NCBI GenBank assembly: GCA_963644945.1
Contig: CAVIQK010000007.1
Span: 1 to 64,000 of the forward strand
Direction: 5' to 3'
DNA from: CAVIQK01 sp963644945
GTDB lineage: Bacteria > Bacillota > Clostridia > Christensenellales > DTU072
Length of the DNA stretch: 64,000 nt
Shown: positions 15,990 to 24,912 of the stretch, piece after piece
Layout of the letters: each line of letters starts with the position of its first letter
How positions within the stretch are numbered: the stretch's first letter is position 1
Made by a program: the position numbers and the translations under genes
The notes under the pieces: model-generated
Told to the model about the DNA's origin: nothing
The model's input: only the letters and a program-made list of their open reading frames with translations
The model's database searches: none

Positions 15990-17654
15990 TTACTTTTCGT
16001 TTTCTTCGGTTTCAACCGTTTCTTCTTCAGATTCTACAACCTCTTCAACTATGACATCTTCACAACAGTCATCGTCATTTGAAGATGCAACTTGTTTTGT
16101 ACCTGCTTCGACATCCAATCCGCTTGCTTCGAAATTGGCAACTGCTTCTTTAAGTTCTTCTTCTGTTAGGCTGTTCCAATTTTCAGGAGTAAGTCCGGCG
16201 TATTTCTTTGCAGCAACTTCTTTGACTGCTTGCTTTTGTTTCTTTTCGGTAAATGTATAGAAGAACAAAGGAACAACACAGAGAAGAGTCGATGCACCGG
16301 AGAGGAGTGTGGTCATCATCCAAATTCCGCCTTTGTTGACACCGTCACCGGTCAATTTGTTTGCATCCGCATATCCGTCGATTCCAAGAACGAGAAGGAC
16401 GACAAATGCAGTAAATGCCATACCGATTTTGGAAATAAGGGTTTGCATCGAGAAACAAATTCCTTCGGCTCTTTCGCCTGTTTTCCATTCAAGGTAATCA
16501 ATACCGTCTGCGATGAGGGAGTATTGCAAAATGTTGGAGAATCCTGACGGGATACCCATTATTATAAGGACAATGTAGAACAACACTTTAGATGCTGCGC
16601 TTGTTCCGTCACTGGAAAGACCTACGAAATATAAGAGAAGCATTGCGATACCGCCAAGTATGTGCGAGAATATAAACACATTTCTTTTTCCGAACTTTTT
16701 GGAAAGTACAGGGGTAAGGAGCGATGCAAGAAGTCCGCCGGGGACAACCAAAATGGTCAAGACGGAGAATATTGCTTCGTTGCCGAGATTATATTTTGCA
16801 TAATACAAAGCAGATGTCATATAGATAAGACGTAAGCATCCGAAGAAACCTACTGCGACCAACAATAAAACAGGTTTGTTTTTGAACAAAAGTTTTATGT
16901 TGTGGAAGAAATTAGATTTCTTTGCATCACTTTCGTAATAACGCTCTTTGGTGTTTTTGAATCCGATAAAGAATGTAGGAAGAGCAAGGACCGCAACAAC
17001 TATTGCCGTAACAAGGAACAAAATTCTATATCCGTGAGAAAGTTCTTCCGCCGTCGTAGATGAATTTCTGACCATATCTTGGAAAATAGGAATAAGAACG
17101 GTTATGATTCCTGCACCCGCCATACAGAAAAGACGTGTGACGGTAAGCATCATGTTACGTTTTTCGGTGTCTTTCGTCATTGATGTGGCAAGTCCCCAAT
17201 AAGGAACGTCAACTGTCGTATAACAAATACCCCAAGCAAGATAAATTACCGTAACATAGGCAAATGCACCTCTTTCGCTTATTCCGTCAAAAGACAAGAA
17301 CATCAAAACGGTAAGTATGCAGATCGGTATGCACATGTAAAGTAGGTAGGGGCGCATTTTTCCGTATTTGCTACGAGTGTAGTCAACGATGCTACCCATG
17401 ATAGGATCGTTGAATGCGTCAAACAATCTTGCACAAAGGAACATGATAGCGAGCCAAAGGGGGTTGATTCCTACTGCATCGGTAAGGAAAAACAGCAAAA
17501 ACGATGTAACTAATTGACAAATCATGTTTTGGCCGAATCCGGCTACAGAATAAGAAAGTACTTCTTTTGGTTGCATTTCTTCGGGTTTTGTGGGATCCGT
17601 GCCAAGTACTTTATGAAACAGCGGTTTATCCCAGAAAGATTTTTTATCTTCCAT
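15990..17654 (-). CDS. GPH-family (MelB-like) sugar:cation symporter
   Basis: A 554-residue transporter of the glycoside-pentoside-hexuronide family with 12 predicted helices; DAFNDPIMGSIVDYTRSKYGKMRPYLL carries the family's conserved Asp and Arg loop. It would import a glycoside with Na+ or H+. I chose the ATG at 17654, preceded by TTGGAGG. The C-terminus has an 86-residue cytosolic tail (469-554), with a predicted helical part (LTPENWNSLTEEELKEAV) and a very acidic end, longer than in MelB. It has its own promoter and terminator. GH95 downstream suggests fucosylated oligosaccharides as substrate, but this is inference. Confidence 0.88.
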   Translation of the reverse strand: MEDKKSFWDKPLFHKVLGTDPTKPEEMQPKEVLSYSVAGFGQNMICQLVTSFLLFFLTDAVGINPLWLAIMFLCARLFDAFNDPIMGSIVDYTRSKYGKMRPYLLYMCIPICILTVLMFLSFDGISERGAFAYVTVIYLAWGICYTTVDVPYWGLATSMTKDTEKRNMMLTVTRLFCMAGAGIITVLIPIFQDMVRNSSTTAEELSHGYRILFLVTAIVVAVLALPTFFIGFKNTKERYYESDAKKSNFFHNIKLLFKNKPVLLLVAVGFFGCLRLIYMTSALYYAKYNLGNEAIFSVLTILVVPGGLLASLLTPVLSKKFGKRNVFIFSHILGGIAMLLLYFVGLSSDGTSAASKVLFYIVLIIMGIPSGFSNILQYSLIADGIDYLEWKTGERAEGICFSMQTLISKIGMAFTAFVVLLVLGIDGYADANKLTGDGVNKGGIWMMTTLLSGASTLLCVVPLFFYTFTEKKQKQAVKEVAAKKYAGLTPENWNSLTEEELKEAVANFEASGLDVEAGTKQVASSNDDDCCEDVIVEEVVESEEETVETEENEK

Positions 17655-17678
17655 ATATGCCTCCAATTAAAAAATAGT

Positions 17679-17693
17679 ACGTCTCCAAGACGT
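17679..17693. promoter_or_regulatory. Inverted repeat in symporter 5' region
   Basis: ACGTCT-CCA-AGACGT perfect dyad at about +3 to +17 of the predicted transcript, followed on the minus strand by ACTATTTTTT. It could be an operator or a small leader hairpin. Confidence 0.4.
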
Positions 17694-17701
17694 CATATAG
17701 T

Positions 17702-17730
17702 ATTATACAATGGAAAATAGTCAAAATCAA
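17702..17730 (-). promoter_or_regulatory. Promoter of GPH symporter gene
   Basis: The minus strand reads TTGATT (17725-17730), 17 bp, TATAAT (17702-17707). Confidence 0.75.
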
Positions 17731-17747
17731 TACCGAATTTTATAAAA

Positions 17748-19112
17748 TTATCTTTGAGAATATTTCAATAATTCTTCCAACTGTCCGTCTCTTGACAACA
17801 AAGTTTTGTCGTAAGAACACTTATTAAAAATCTCTTTTAGGACCATGCTCCTTCTTTGAGGAGGAATTTCGCACCTTATCAAATCTCGTCCGTCGATTTT
17901 CAATTCTTTAATCGAAAACGGCACTCCGTCTTCTTGCATTTTTGCAAGAGTGTTTTCCATCCTGATTGCGGAATAAGAGGTCGTATCGCCAAGCCCTTTT
18001 GCTTTTGCATCGGCTTTTTTGAAATCTATCAAATCTCCGATTATGTCAATGTTTTCTTGGATGAAAATTCGCAAATCTTTTTCTTCTGTGTCGCACCTTA
18101 AATCATACATGTGGAACGTAATGAGTCTAATAGTCCTTTTGACGTCATCTTTCGGATAACGAAATTTCTCCATAAACTCTTTCGCAATTATCGAAGATTC
18201 TTGTCCGTGCATTTTGCTGTGTCCGTATTTTTGTTGGGAACGAGGCTTGCCCATATCATGAAAAAGAGCGACAAGACGAAGACGGGGCGGAGCATATAAT
18301 ACTGCTTTCAATATATGCTCATCCACGTTGTATTTGTGGTAATTTTTGTTTTGTGGAAAACCTTTGCAATCTTCAAATTCGGGAATCAAAATATTGAGTA
18401 AACCTATTTCGTCAAGAAGTCTTAACCCTCTAATTTGGGCTCCACAAATATTTTTTACGGTATCCGCAACAAGAATTTTGTCAAATTCTTCTCTTATTCT
18501 TTCGGGAGCAATATCTCTTATTAAATCGACATTTTCTTTGGCACTTTTTATGGTTTCCTCGTCTATTTCGTAGCCTAAGGTTGAAGCAAATCGCACAAGG
18601 CGCATAAGCCTTAATCCGTCCTCCGACAAGACGCTTTTAGGATCTTTGGTTGCTCTCAAAATTTTAGCGTCAATGTCTTTGATTCCGTCAAGAGGATCTA
18701 CAAGACTATGGCTTTTTAGACTATAATAAATTGCATTGACGGTAAAGTCCCGTCTAAGAGAATCTTCTACCAAATTTCTAGTAAATACCACCGAATCGGG
18801 AGTATGTTTTCCGCCTATTCCGTAACTGTCTTTTCTAAAAGTGGTATATTCAAAACTTACATTATTATATGATATTTTCAACGTCCCCATTTTGGGCGAT
18901 GTATCACACACTTTGAACGGAGATTTTTCTAGAATATTTTTTATTTCATCGGGTAAAAATCTACCTGTAAGATCAACGTCTGTTTTTGCGCTATTTTCGG
19001 AAAGTCCTTCTCTTACGGCACCGCCTACGATATATAAATCATCGTCAAAACAACTCTGCAAGAGATCTAAAACGGACAATAAATCTTTTTCGATTTTTAT
19101 TTCTCTATTCAT
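17748..19112 (-). CDS. cca: CCA-adding tRNA nucleotidyltransferase with HD domain
   Basis: A 454-residue class II nucleotidyltransferase that adds or repairs the CCA end of tRNAs. The head has GGAVRE (usually GGxVRD) at about 30-35 and the metal-binding DVDLTG; LRRDFTVNAIYYS and RLMRLVRFASTLGYEID follow. An HD domain (LVALFHDMGKP) lies near residue 280. Nearly all tRNA genes in the window encode CCA, so its role here is mostly repair. It overlaps the tilS stop by 8 nt. Confidence 0.9.
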   Translation of the reverse strand: MNREIKIEKDLLSVLDLLQSCFDDDLYIVGGAVREGLSENSAKTDVDLTGRFLPDEIKNILEKSPFKVCDTSPKMGTLKISYNNVSFEYTTFRKDSYGIGGKHTPDSVVFTRNLVEDSLRRDFTVNAIYYSLKSHSLVDPLDGIKDIDAKILRATKDPKSVLSEDGLRLMRLVRFASTLGYEIDEETIKSAKENVDLIRDIAPERIREEFDKILVADTVKNICGAQIRGLRLLDEIGLLNILIPEFEDCKGFPQNKNYHKYNVDEHILKAVLYAPPRLRLVALFHDMGKPRSQQKYGHSKMHGQESSIIAKEFMEKFRYPKDDVKRTIRLITFHMYDLRCDTEEKDLRIFIQENIDIIGDLIDFKKADAKAKGLGDTTSYSAIRMENTLAKMQEDGVPFSIKELKIDGRDLIRCEIPPQRRSMVLKEIFNKCSYDKTLLSRDGQLEELLKYSQR

Positions 19113-20370
19113 TGGTTATTACACAATATTGTTCGGTCGTGTCTTTGTCCACTTTCACAAGATCGGAAACTTCTTTCCCTAAAATCAACAAGATTTCATT
19201 GCCGTCGGCGACTAAAAGAAACCTATCTCTCTCGTCTTTTGATATTTTTTCATCGGTAAAATAGTCGGACAAACTCTTTCTATAACCATTGCATCTTTTG
19301 AAGGTGTCGCCCGTTTTTCTTGTCCTCACAACAGCCGTCGGCGGAATTTTTGATAAATCTAACGTTACACCTTTCTTTATTGCCGATGACTTTTCGAAAG
19401 AGTATTTCTTCCCGCAAAATTCGTATTCGAAGTTTATACAAAATTTTTCTTCGCAAAAAGTCCTTTCTTCTCTCTTTTTTATAATCAAACCATCGTAATC
19501 TCTTATTGCAACAAGCCCTTGCCCTATATCGACAGAAGCATTTGACTGCATATCTTTTAGCGAAAAAATAGTGCCGTATGTCTTTGACTCAATGTCCTTG
19601 TAGATGCCAAGAGATTTTACACCTTTCAAGACCGACCTTTTCGCAATCGCCGGATGAACGGTAAAAATATCTTCTCCGAATTTTACACCACCTAACGAAT
19701 CGGAAAAATCTAAAGTTTTATCGGCAAAATAATCTTCGGTTTCTGCGGCGCTTTCCACGAGTCGCAAAATAGATTTACTGACGGAAGGATACTCGGTTTT
19801 TATAAGAGGGATGACCTTGTTCCTTATAAAATTTCTCTTATATTTACTCTCCGCATTTGTGTAGTCCTCATGAAATTCAATGCGGTTTTCCTTGGCAAAA
19901 TTGACAATTTCGGCTTTTTCGTATTTGAGGAGCGGACGAAGATAAAAATCTCTATTCTCTATGCCTTTCAACCCCGAAATTCCGGTGCCTCGGAAAATAC
20001 GCATAAGCACCGTTTCCAACTGGTCATCGAGATGATGGGCAAGAAGAATATAATCTAAATTTAATTCTTCCTTTTGCTTTTCAAAAAATTGATACCTTAG
20101 TTCTCTTGCCGCAAGTTCTATCGAAAAATCATTGTCATTTGCAAAGTTTTTGACATCGATTTTTATAGATCTTGTATCAAAACCTCTTAATTTTGCTTGT
20201 TCGATAACAAACCTTACATCGTCCCCGCTATCGGACCTCAAATCGTGATCGACAGTCAACACGACAGCCGAAAGGTTTTCTCTAAAAGCGAGTTCCATAA
20301 GGACCATAGAATCGACTCCGCCGGAGATCGCCAGTCCGTATTTTTTTGTTTTGTCAAGACCTAGTTTCAT
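19105..20370 (-). CDS. tilS: tRNA(Ile)-lysidine synthase
   Basis: A 421-residue PP-loop ATPase that converts cytidine 34 of tRNA-Ile2 to lysidine. The P-loop SGGVDS sits at about 15-20, followed by TVDHDLR, LLAHHLDDQLETVLMRIFRGTGISGL and NFIRNKVIP, with the C-terminal substrate domain (TRKTGDTFKRC...KKLSDYF-like). The ATG at 20370 has no ribosome site and stands 6 nt from a TAAAAT box, so translation is probably leaderless. Upstream of and overlapping cca. Confidence 0.92.
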   Translation of the reverse strand: MKLGLDKTKKYGLAISGGVDSMVLMELAFRENLSAVVLTVDHDLRSDSGDDVRFVIEQAKLRGFDTRSIKIDVKNFANDNDFSIELAARELRYQFFEKQKEELNLDYILLAHHLDDQLETVLMRIFRGTGISGLKGIENRDFYLRPLLKYEKAEIVNFAKENRIEFHEDYTNAESKYKRNFIRNKVIPLIKTEYPSVSKSILRLVESAAETEDYFADKTLDFSDSLGGVKFGEDIFTVHPAIAKRSVLKGVKSLGIYKDIESKTYGTIFSLKDMQSNASVDIGQGLVAIRDYDGLIIKKREERTFCEEKFCINFEYEFCGKKYSFEKSSAIKKGVTLDLSKIPPTAVVRTRKTGDTFKRCNGYRKSLSDYFTDEKISKDERDRFLLVADGNEILLILGKEVSDLVKVDKDTTEQYCVITNE

Positions 20371-20376
20371 ATTTTT

Positions 20377-20406
20377 ATTTTACACCAAAAGGCTCGTGTT
20401 TGTAAA
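20377..20406 (-). promoter_or_regulatory. Promoter of tilS-cca, predicted leaderless
   Basis: The minus strand reads TTTACA (20401-20406), 18 bp, TAAAAT (20377-20382), then 6 nt to the ATG. The same GTGTAAAAT-N6-ATG layout occurs at the TetR gene. Confidence 0.6.
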
Positions 20407-20465
20407 CAAAGAAGTGGCACGCGCCTAAATTCTACCACCGTTTGGCACCAACCGATCTCTTTAAC

Positions 20466-20494
20466 TTGATAATTTTCAAGCATCATACTATAAT
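20466..20494 (+). promoter_or_regulatory. Promoter of tldD-tldE
   Basis: TTGATA (20466-20471), 17 bp, TATAAT (20489-20494), followed by an AAGGAG ribosome site before the ATG at 20524. Confidence 0.85.
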
Positions 20495-20523
20495 TTATCC
20501 ATTATTATATAAGGAGAAAAATT

Positions 20524-21861
20524 ATGGTACACTTCCGTAAAGGCTTTTATGCCGACATAAGAGAAGAAGATCGGTTTAGAACAGTAATAAGTTATCAAGC
20601 CGATATGCTTAAAGAATATCGAGTCCGTCAAGAAAAGCGTGCATTTTTACGTGTTTTCGACGGCAAAATGTGGTACTACGCATCTGTCACAGATATTGGA
20701 CACATCCAACAAACTTTGGACGAGTTGTATGATGCGGCAACCGAAAACGACAACATTTTATCAAACCCCATCGTACAAAAATTCGAAATCAATGTTTCTC
20801 ACGAAGACAAATTTTTTGATTGTTCGGTAAGAAATGTAGATTTAGAGAAAAAACATTCACTACTCAAAAGTTTACTTCCTATTTTGTCGGAAGACAGTTG
20901 TATGACAATGCCTTCCGGAATGTATCTTGATCGCAACAGTCAATTTAAGTTTTGTTCTTCCCTTGGCGCAGACATCAGTTTTACATACCAAACATGCGGA
21001 GTATCGCTTGGCGGAAGCATGGTTGAAGGCGACAAAAAATGTTCGGCGCATTGGCAAACGGGCAAAACAAAATTCGAAGACCTTGTCGGGCTTGAAGACG
21101 ATCTTAGATCTTCCATGCAAGAGTATGCCTCATACATGAGAAATTCTGTCCCCGTAACAGCCGGAGTTTATCCCGTCGTTTTGTCCCCCGAAACCGCAGG
21201 GGTTTTCGCTCACGAATCTTTTGGGCATAAATCGGAATCGGACTTCATGTTGTCCAACGAAAGCATGAAGGAAGAATGGCAATTAGGAAAATTGGTAGGA
21301 TCTTCGATTTTATCCATCGCCGAATGCGGTGAGTTTTTAGGCTCGGGCTATGTTCCTTACGACGACGAAGGCACCAAAGCAAGAAAAAATTACCTTATCA
21401 AAAACGGACAATTAGTAGGAAGATTACATAGTGCTTTGACGGCAACTGCCCTTGGCGAAGAAGTAACGGGAAATGCAAGAGCCATCGACTGCACCTACGA
21501 ACCTATTGTTCGTATGACTAGCACTTATATCGAAGGAGGAGATTTATCTTTCGACGAACTTATTGCTCCGATTAAGAAAGGATATTTTATCAAACATATA
21601 AGTCACGGTAGCGGCATGAGTACCTTTACTATTGCTCCGTCTCTTGCCTATGAAATTGTTGACGGCAAAATAGGTCGCCCTGTCCAAATAAGTGTAATTA
21701 CCGGCAACGTTTTTAGCACGCTCGGACTAATCGACGGTCTAACAAAAGACGTCGAAATGCTGTCCTTTGTAACCGGCGGATGCGGAAAAATGGAACAACA
21801 AGGACTCCCCGTAGGATTCGGTGGACCATTCGTCCGTGTCTCAAAAATGAATGTTCAATGA
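20524..21861 (+). CDS. tldD: TldD-type metalloprotease subunit
   Basis: A 445-residue member of the TldD/PmbA family with the zinc motif HESFGH (HExxxH) at about 238-243, and the C-terminal GGCGKMEQQGLPVGFGGP segment. TldD/TldE form a cytosolic heterodimer that trims small unfolded peptides, for example in peptide-antibiotic maturation. The first 30 residues are unusual in being charged, but the start has a strong AAGGAG. TldE follows after 9 nt. No peptide-antibiotic precursor is visible nearby. Confidence 0.9.
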   Translation: MVHFRKGFYADIREEDRFRTVISYQADMLKEYRVRQEKRAFLRVFDGKMWYYASVTDIGHIQQTLDELYDAATENDNILSNPIVQKFEINVSHEDKFFDCSVRNVDLEKKHSLLKSLLPILSEDSCMTMPSGMYLDRNSQFKFCSSLGADISFTYQTCGVSLGGSMVEGDKKCSAHWQTGKTKFEDLVGLEDDLRSSMQEYASYMRNSVPVTAGVYPVVLSPETAGVFAHESFGHKSESDFMLSNESMKEEWQLGKLVGSSILSIAECGEFLGSGYVPYDDEGTKARKNYLIKNGQLVGRLHSALTATALGEEVTGNARAIDCTYEPIVRMTSTYIEGGDLSFDELIAPIKKGYFIKHISHGSGMSTFTIAPSLAYEIVDGKIGRPVQISVITGNVFSTLGLIDGLTKDVEMLSFVTGGCGKMEQQGLPVGFGGPFVRVSKMNVQ

Positions 21862-21870
21862 GGTGAAAAT

Positions 21871-23091
21871 ATGAAAAAAGAATATATCGTAAATCGCAGT
21901 TCGGTCATCACCCTCAATGTGACCGCAGGCAAAATCGACAGTTTTAGAAAGACCGAAGAAACCACCGGAACGGTTAGAGTTTATGAAGACGGGAAAATCG
22001 GCATTGCAGGTATGATCGGAGAACCAAATGAAGCAGAACTTACAAGTAAGGCATCCTCATCTCTTTCGTTCGGTATCCCATACGTTGAAAATCTTGACGG
22101 AGAACTAAAAGAATCTCATGACAATTCTTGTGAGATTATCAAAGAAAAAAACTTCATCCCAACGATGCAAAACATACTAGACAAAGTGGGTGAAGTTTGT
22201 CCCAATTTTGCAATAAGCAACAAAATAATGCTTATGAAAGAGAGTCGTGAATATCATAACTCCAACGGCAGAGAATTGAAATGGGCAGACAGCGCTTTCA
22301 ATCTTGGACTTGTGTTCCAAGACAAAACCGCAGGCAATATCATGGACGGATTTTACGAAACAAGCGGAAGATCAATCAACGAAAAAGAAATAGTCGAACA
22401 ATGCAAAATATTCCACGATGCTTTTTTTAACAAGGTCGATTTGGACTTTGACGGCGAGGCAACCGTAGTCTTTACTCCTTACTCTTTGCTTTCTACTTTC
22501 CTTCGCAATTTTGTAGGTGAACTTTATGTCGCCGGAGCATCTCTCGTCAGCGGAAAACTAAATGAAAAATGTTTTGCAGACAATCTAACCCTTTCAATAG
22601 ACCGTAATCCCGAAACTTCTCTTTGCAATCCGTTTTTCGATGCAGAAGGGCAAATCGCCAAAGATTATAGAGTGCCTATCATAGAAAACGGCGTCCTTAA
22701 AAATCTCCTTGCCACAAAACAAACTATGGCACAATACGGCATCCCCGCAGCAGGGACTGCATCTAGCGCCTACGACGGAGTACCGTCTATCGGCATCCCC
22801 GGTATAAGAATCACACCGACAGCAGAAAACCTTGCTGAATTGGTCCCCGGAAAATCTATTCTCGTGATCATGGCATCGGGTGGAGATACCACTCCGCAAG
22901 GGCATTTTGCAACTCCCGTTCAATGTGCTTTCCTTCTTGACAACGGCAAGCCCGTAGGCAGGCTCCCCGAAATCACCGTCAGCGGAGATTTCTTCGACTT
23001 GTTTGGCAAAAATTGGGTAGGTGCGGTTGAAAAAGATCCTCAACCCGATTCTTCTTATTGTGCAGTAAAAATGACTGTTTCAAAACAATAA
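21871..23091 (+). CDS. TldE/PmbA-type protease partner subunit
   Basis: A 406-residue PmbA/TldE family protein that lacks the HExxxH motif, as expected for the partner subunit. Conserved parts include the NSNG segment near residue 130 and the C-terminal GxxRLPEITVSG region. It lies 9 nt after tldD with a GAGGTG site and is followed by a strong terminator, so the two genes form a complete operon. Confidence 0.88.
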   Translation: MKKEYIVNRSSVITLNVTAGKIDSFRKTEETTGTVRVYEDGKIGIAGMIGEPNEAELTSKASSSLSFGIPYVENLDGELKESHDNSCEIIKEKNFIPTMQNILDKVGEVCPNFAISNKIMLMKESREYHNSNGRELKWADSAFNLGLVFQDKTAGNIMDGFYETSGRSINEKEIVEQCKIFHDAFFNKVDLDFDGEATVVFTPYSLLSTFLRNFVGELYVAGASLVSGKLNEKCFADNLTLSIDRNPETSLCNPFFDAEGQIAKDYRVPIIENGVLKNLLATKQTMAQYGIPAAGTASSAYDGVPSIGIPGIRITPTAENLAELVPGKSILVIMASGGDTTPQGHFATPVQCAFLLDNGKPVGRLPEITVSGDFFDLFGKNWVGAVEKDPQPDSSYCAVKMTVSKQ

Positions 23092-23098
23092 TTTTAAG

Positions 23099-23133
23099 AA
23101 AATCCCCTCGATGAATTTTCGAGGGGATTTTTA
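23099..23133 (+). terminator. Bidirectional terminator between tldE and ABC genes
   Basis: Perfect 12-bp stem AAATCCCCTCGA / TCGAGGGGATTT with T runs on both strands; it serves both convergent operons. Confidence 0.9.
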
Positions 23134-23141
23134 ATTGGTTT

Positions 23142-24911
23142 TTAGTGTTCAAATTGAGAATTATATAAGTTGGCGTAAAATCCGTTTTGCGCTAGCAATT
23201 GTTCGTGAGTGCCTTGCTCTATAATATTTCCCTTGTTCATTACTAAAATCAAATCGGCATTTTTGATGGTTGACAAGCGATGGGCTACAATAAACGAAGT
23301 TTTGTTTTTCATCAATTCGTCAAATGCTTGTTGTATTTTTATTTCTGTTCTGGTGTCGATCGAGGATGTCGCTTCATCCAATATAAGCATAGGCGGATGA
23401 ACAAGCATAACTCTTGCTATCGACAACAACTGTTTTTGACCTTGTGAAATGTTCTCGCCGTCGTCGTTTATAATCGTGTCATAGCCGTTTTCGAGATGGG
23501 TTATAAAGTTGTGAATATGTGCCGATTTCGCCGCTTCAATAATCTCCTCGTCCGTAGCATCCGGTTTTCCGTATGCTATATTTTCTCTGACTGTGCCTTT
23601 TTTGAGCCATGTATCTTGCAAAACCATGCCGTAAGACGTGCGCAAAGACTTTCTTGTGATTTTCGAAATGTCTTCGTTTTCTACACAAATAGTCCCTTGG
23701 TCTACATCATAAAACCTCATTAGGAGATTTATAAGAGTGGTTTTTCCACATCCGGTAGGGCCTACTATCGCAATACGTTGACCACTTTTAACTTTTAGCG
23801 AAAATCCTTGTATCAAAGGATTAGATTTTACATAAGAGAAGTAAATATCGTCTATGGAAATATTGCCTTTCGCATCGACCAAATCGGGAAGATCGGTGTC
23901 GGGAGTTTGATTTTTTTCTTCCAAAAGTTCGAACACTCTAGAAGCAGACGACATGGCTGTTTGAAATTCGGTAACAACTCCGGTAATTTCGTTGAACGGT
24001 TTTGTGTATTGGTTGGCGTAAGAAAGACAACATGACAATGCTCCGACGGTAAACGTGCCTACTCCTGCCACAACGTTTTCCGAAATCACGAGATATGCGC
24101 CCAAAACACATACGACGACATACACGATATTATTGACGAATCTTGTACACGGATTGACCATCGCAGAATAAAATGCCGCATTTTGTCCCCACTTTTTGAG
24201 GTCGGCATTTATTACCGCAAATCTTTCTTCGGCTTTGTCCTCATACCCGAACAATTTGACGACTTTTTGGTTGTATAGCATCTCGTTGACAAGTCCGGAA
24301 AGTTCTCCACGTTTTTTCGCTTGCATTTGGAACATGTCATGACAGCCTTTTGCAATGAAGTACGCAACGAAAAGGGATAGCGGAGTAAGCCCCACAACGA
24401 CTACGGCAATCAGCCAATTGTAAATTAGCATAAACACCAAGGTGCCGATTATCGTAATAATACCGGTAAACAGTTGCAAAAATCCTTGAATAAGTCCGTC
24501 CGATATTTGATCGACATCTCCGTCGACTCTCGACATCAAATCGCCATGCGAGTGAGAGTCTATATAAGATAAGGGGAGATCGTTTAGTTTTCTAAATGCA
24601 TTTCTCCTTAGATCTCTAATTACCCTAAACGATGCATAATTTATCAAAATCGTAGAAAGATATTGAAAAATCACGACGGCAATAATAAGTCCCAAAAGAA
24701 TGATAGAATTTTTCAAAATCAACTCAAAATCGACATTGCCTTTTTCAATAATTCCATCGACGGTATTACCTACCACAACCGGTGCATACAGTGTGCATAC
24801 AACTTGAACTATTGCACAAAGTAGGGACAAAATTATTTGTGGTAAATACGGTTTTGCATAAGCAAGAAGTTTTTTGATTGCGCCAAATTCGGAGGCAGAA
24901 GTCTTCTTCAT
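23142..24911 (-). CDS. ABC exporter half-transporter, catalytic-site subunit
   Basis: A 589-residue protein with an N-terminal six-helix exporter domain and a C-terminal ATPase: Walker A GPTGCGKTT, signature ISQGQ, Walker B LILDEATSSID with the catalytic Glu, and the switch His in VAHR. The ATG at 24911 follows AGGAGG and lies 1 nt past the stop of the preceding ABC gene. The signature differs from LSGGQ, as in the partner-dependent half of heterodimeric exporters. Such pumps (BmrCD, LmrCD, TM287/288 types) export drugs, lipids or peptides. Confidence 0.9.
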   Translation of the reverse strand: MKKTSASEFGAIKKLLAYAKPYLPQIILSLLCAIVQVVCTLYAPVVVGNTVDGIIEKGNVDFELILKNSIILLGLIIAVVIFQYLSTILINYASFRVIRDLRRNAFRKLNDLPLSYIDSHSHGDLMSRVDGDVDQISDGLIQGFLQLFTGIITIIGTLVFMLIYNWLIAVVVVGLTPLSLFVAYFIAKGCHDMFQMQAKKRGELSGLVNEMLYNQKVVKLFGYEDKAEERFAVINADLKKWGQNAAFYSAMVNPCTRFVNNIVYVVVCVLGAYLVISENVVAGVGTFTVGALSCCLSYANQYTKPFNEITGVVTEFQTAMSSASRVFELLEEKNQTPDTDLPDLVDAKGNISIDDIYFSYVKSNPLIQGFSLKVKSGQRIAIVGPTGCGKTTLINLLMRFYDVDQGTICVENEDISKITRKSLRTSYGMVLQDTWLKKGTVRENIAYGKPDATDEEIIEAAKSAHIHNFITHLENGYDTIINDDGENISQGQKQLLSIARVMLVHPPMLILDEATSSIDTRTEIKIQQAFDELMKNKTSFIVAHRLSTIKNADLILVMNKGNIIEQGTHEQLLAQNGFYANLYNSQFEH

Positions 24912-24912
24912 T

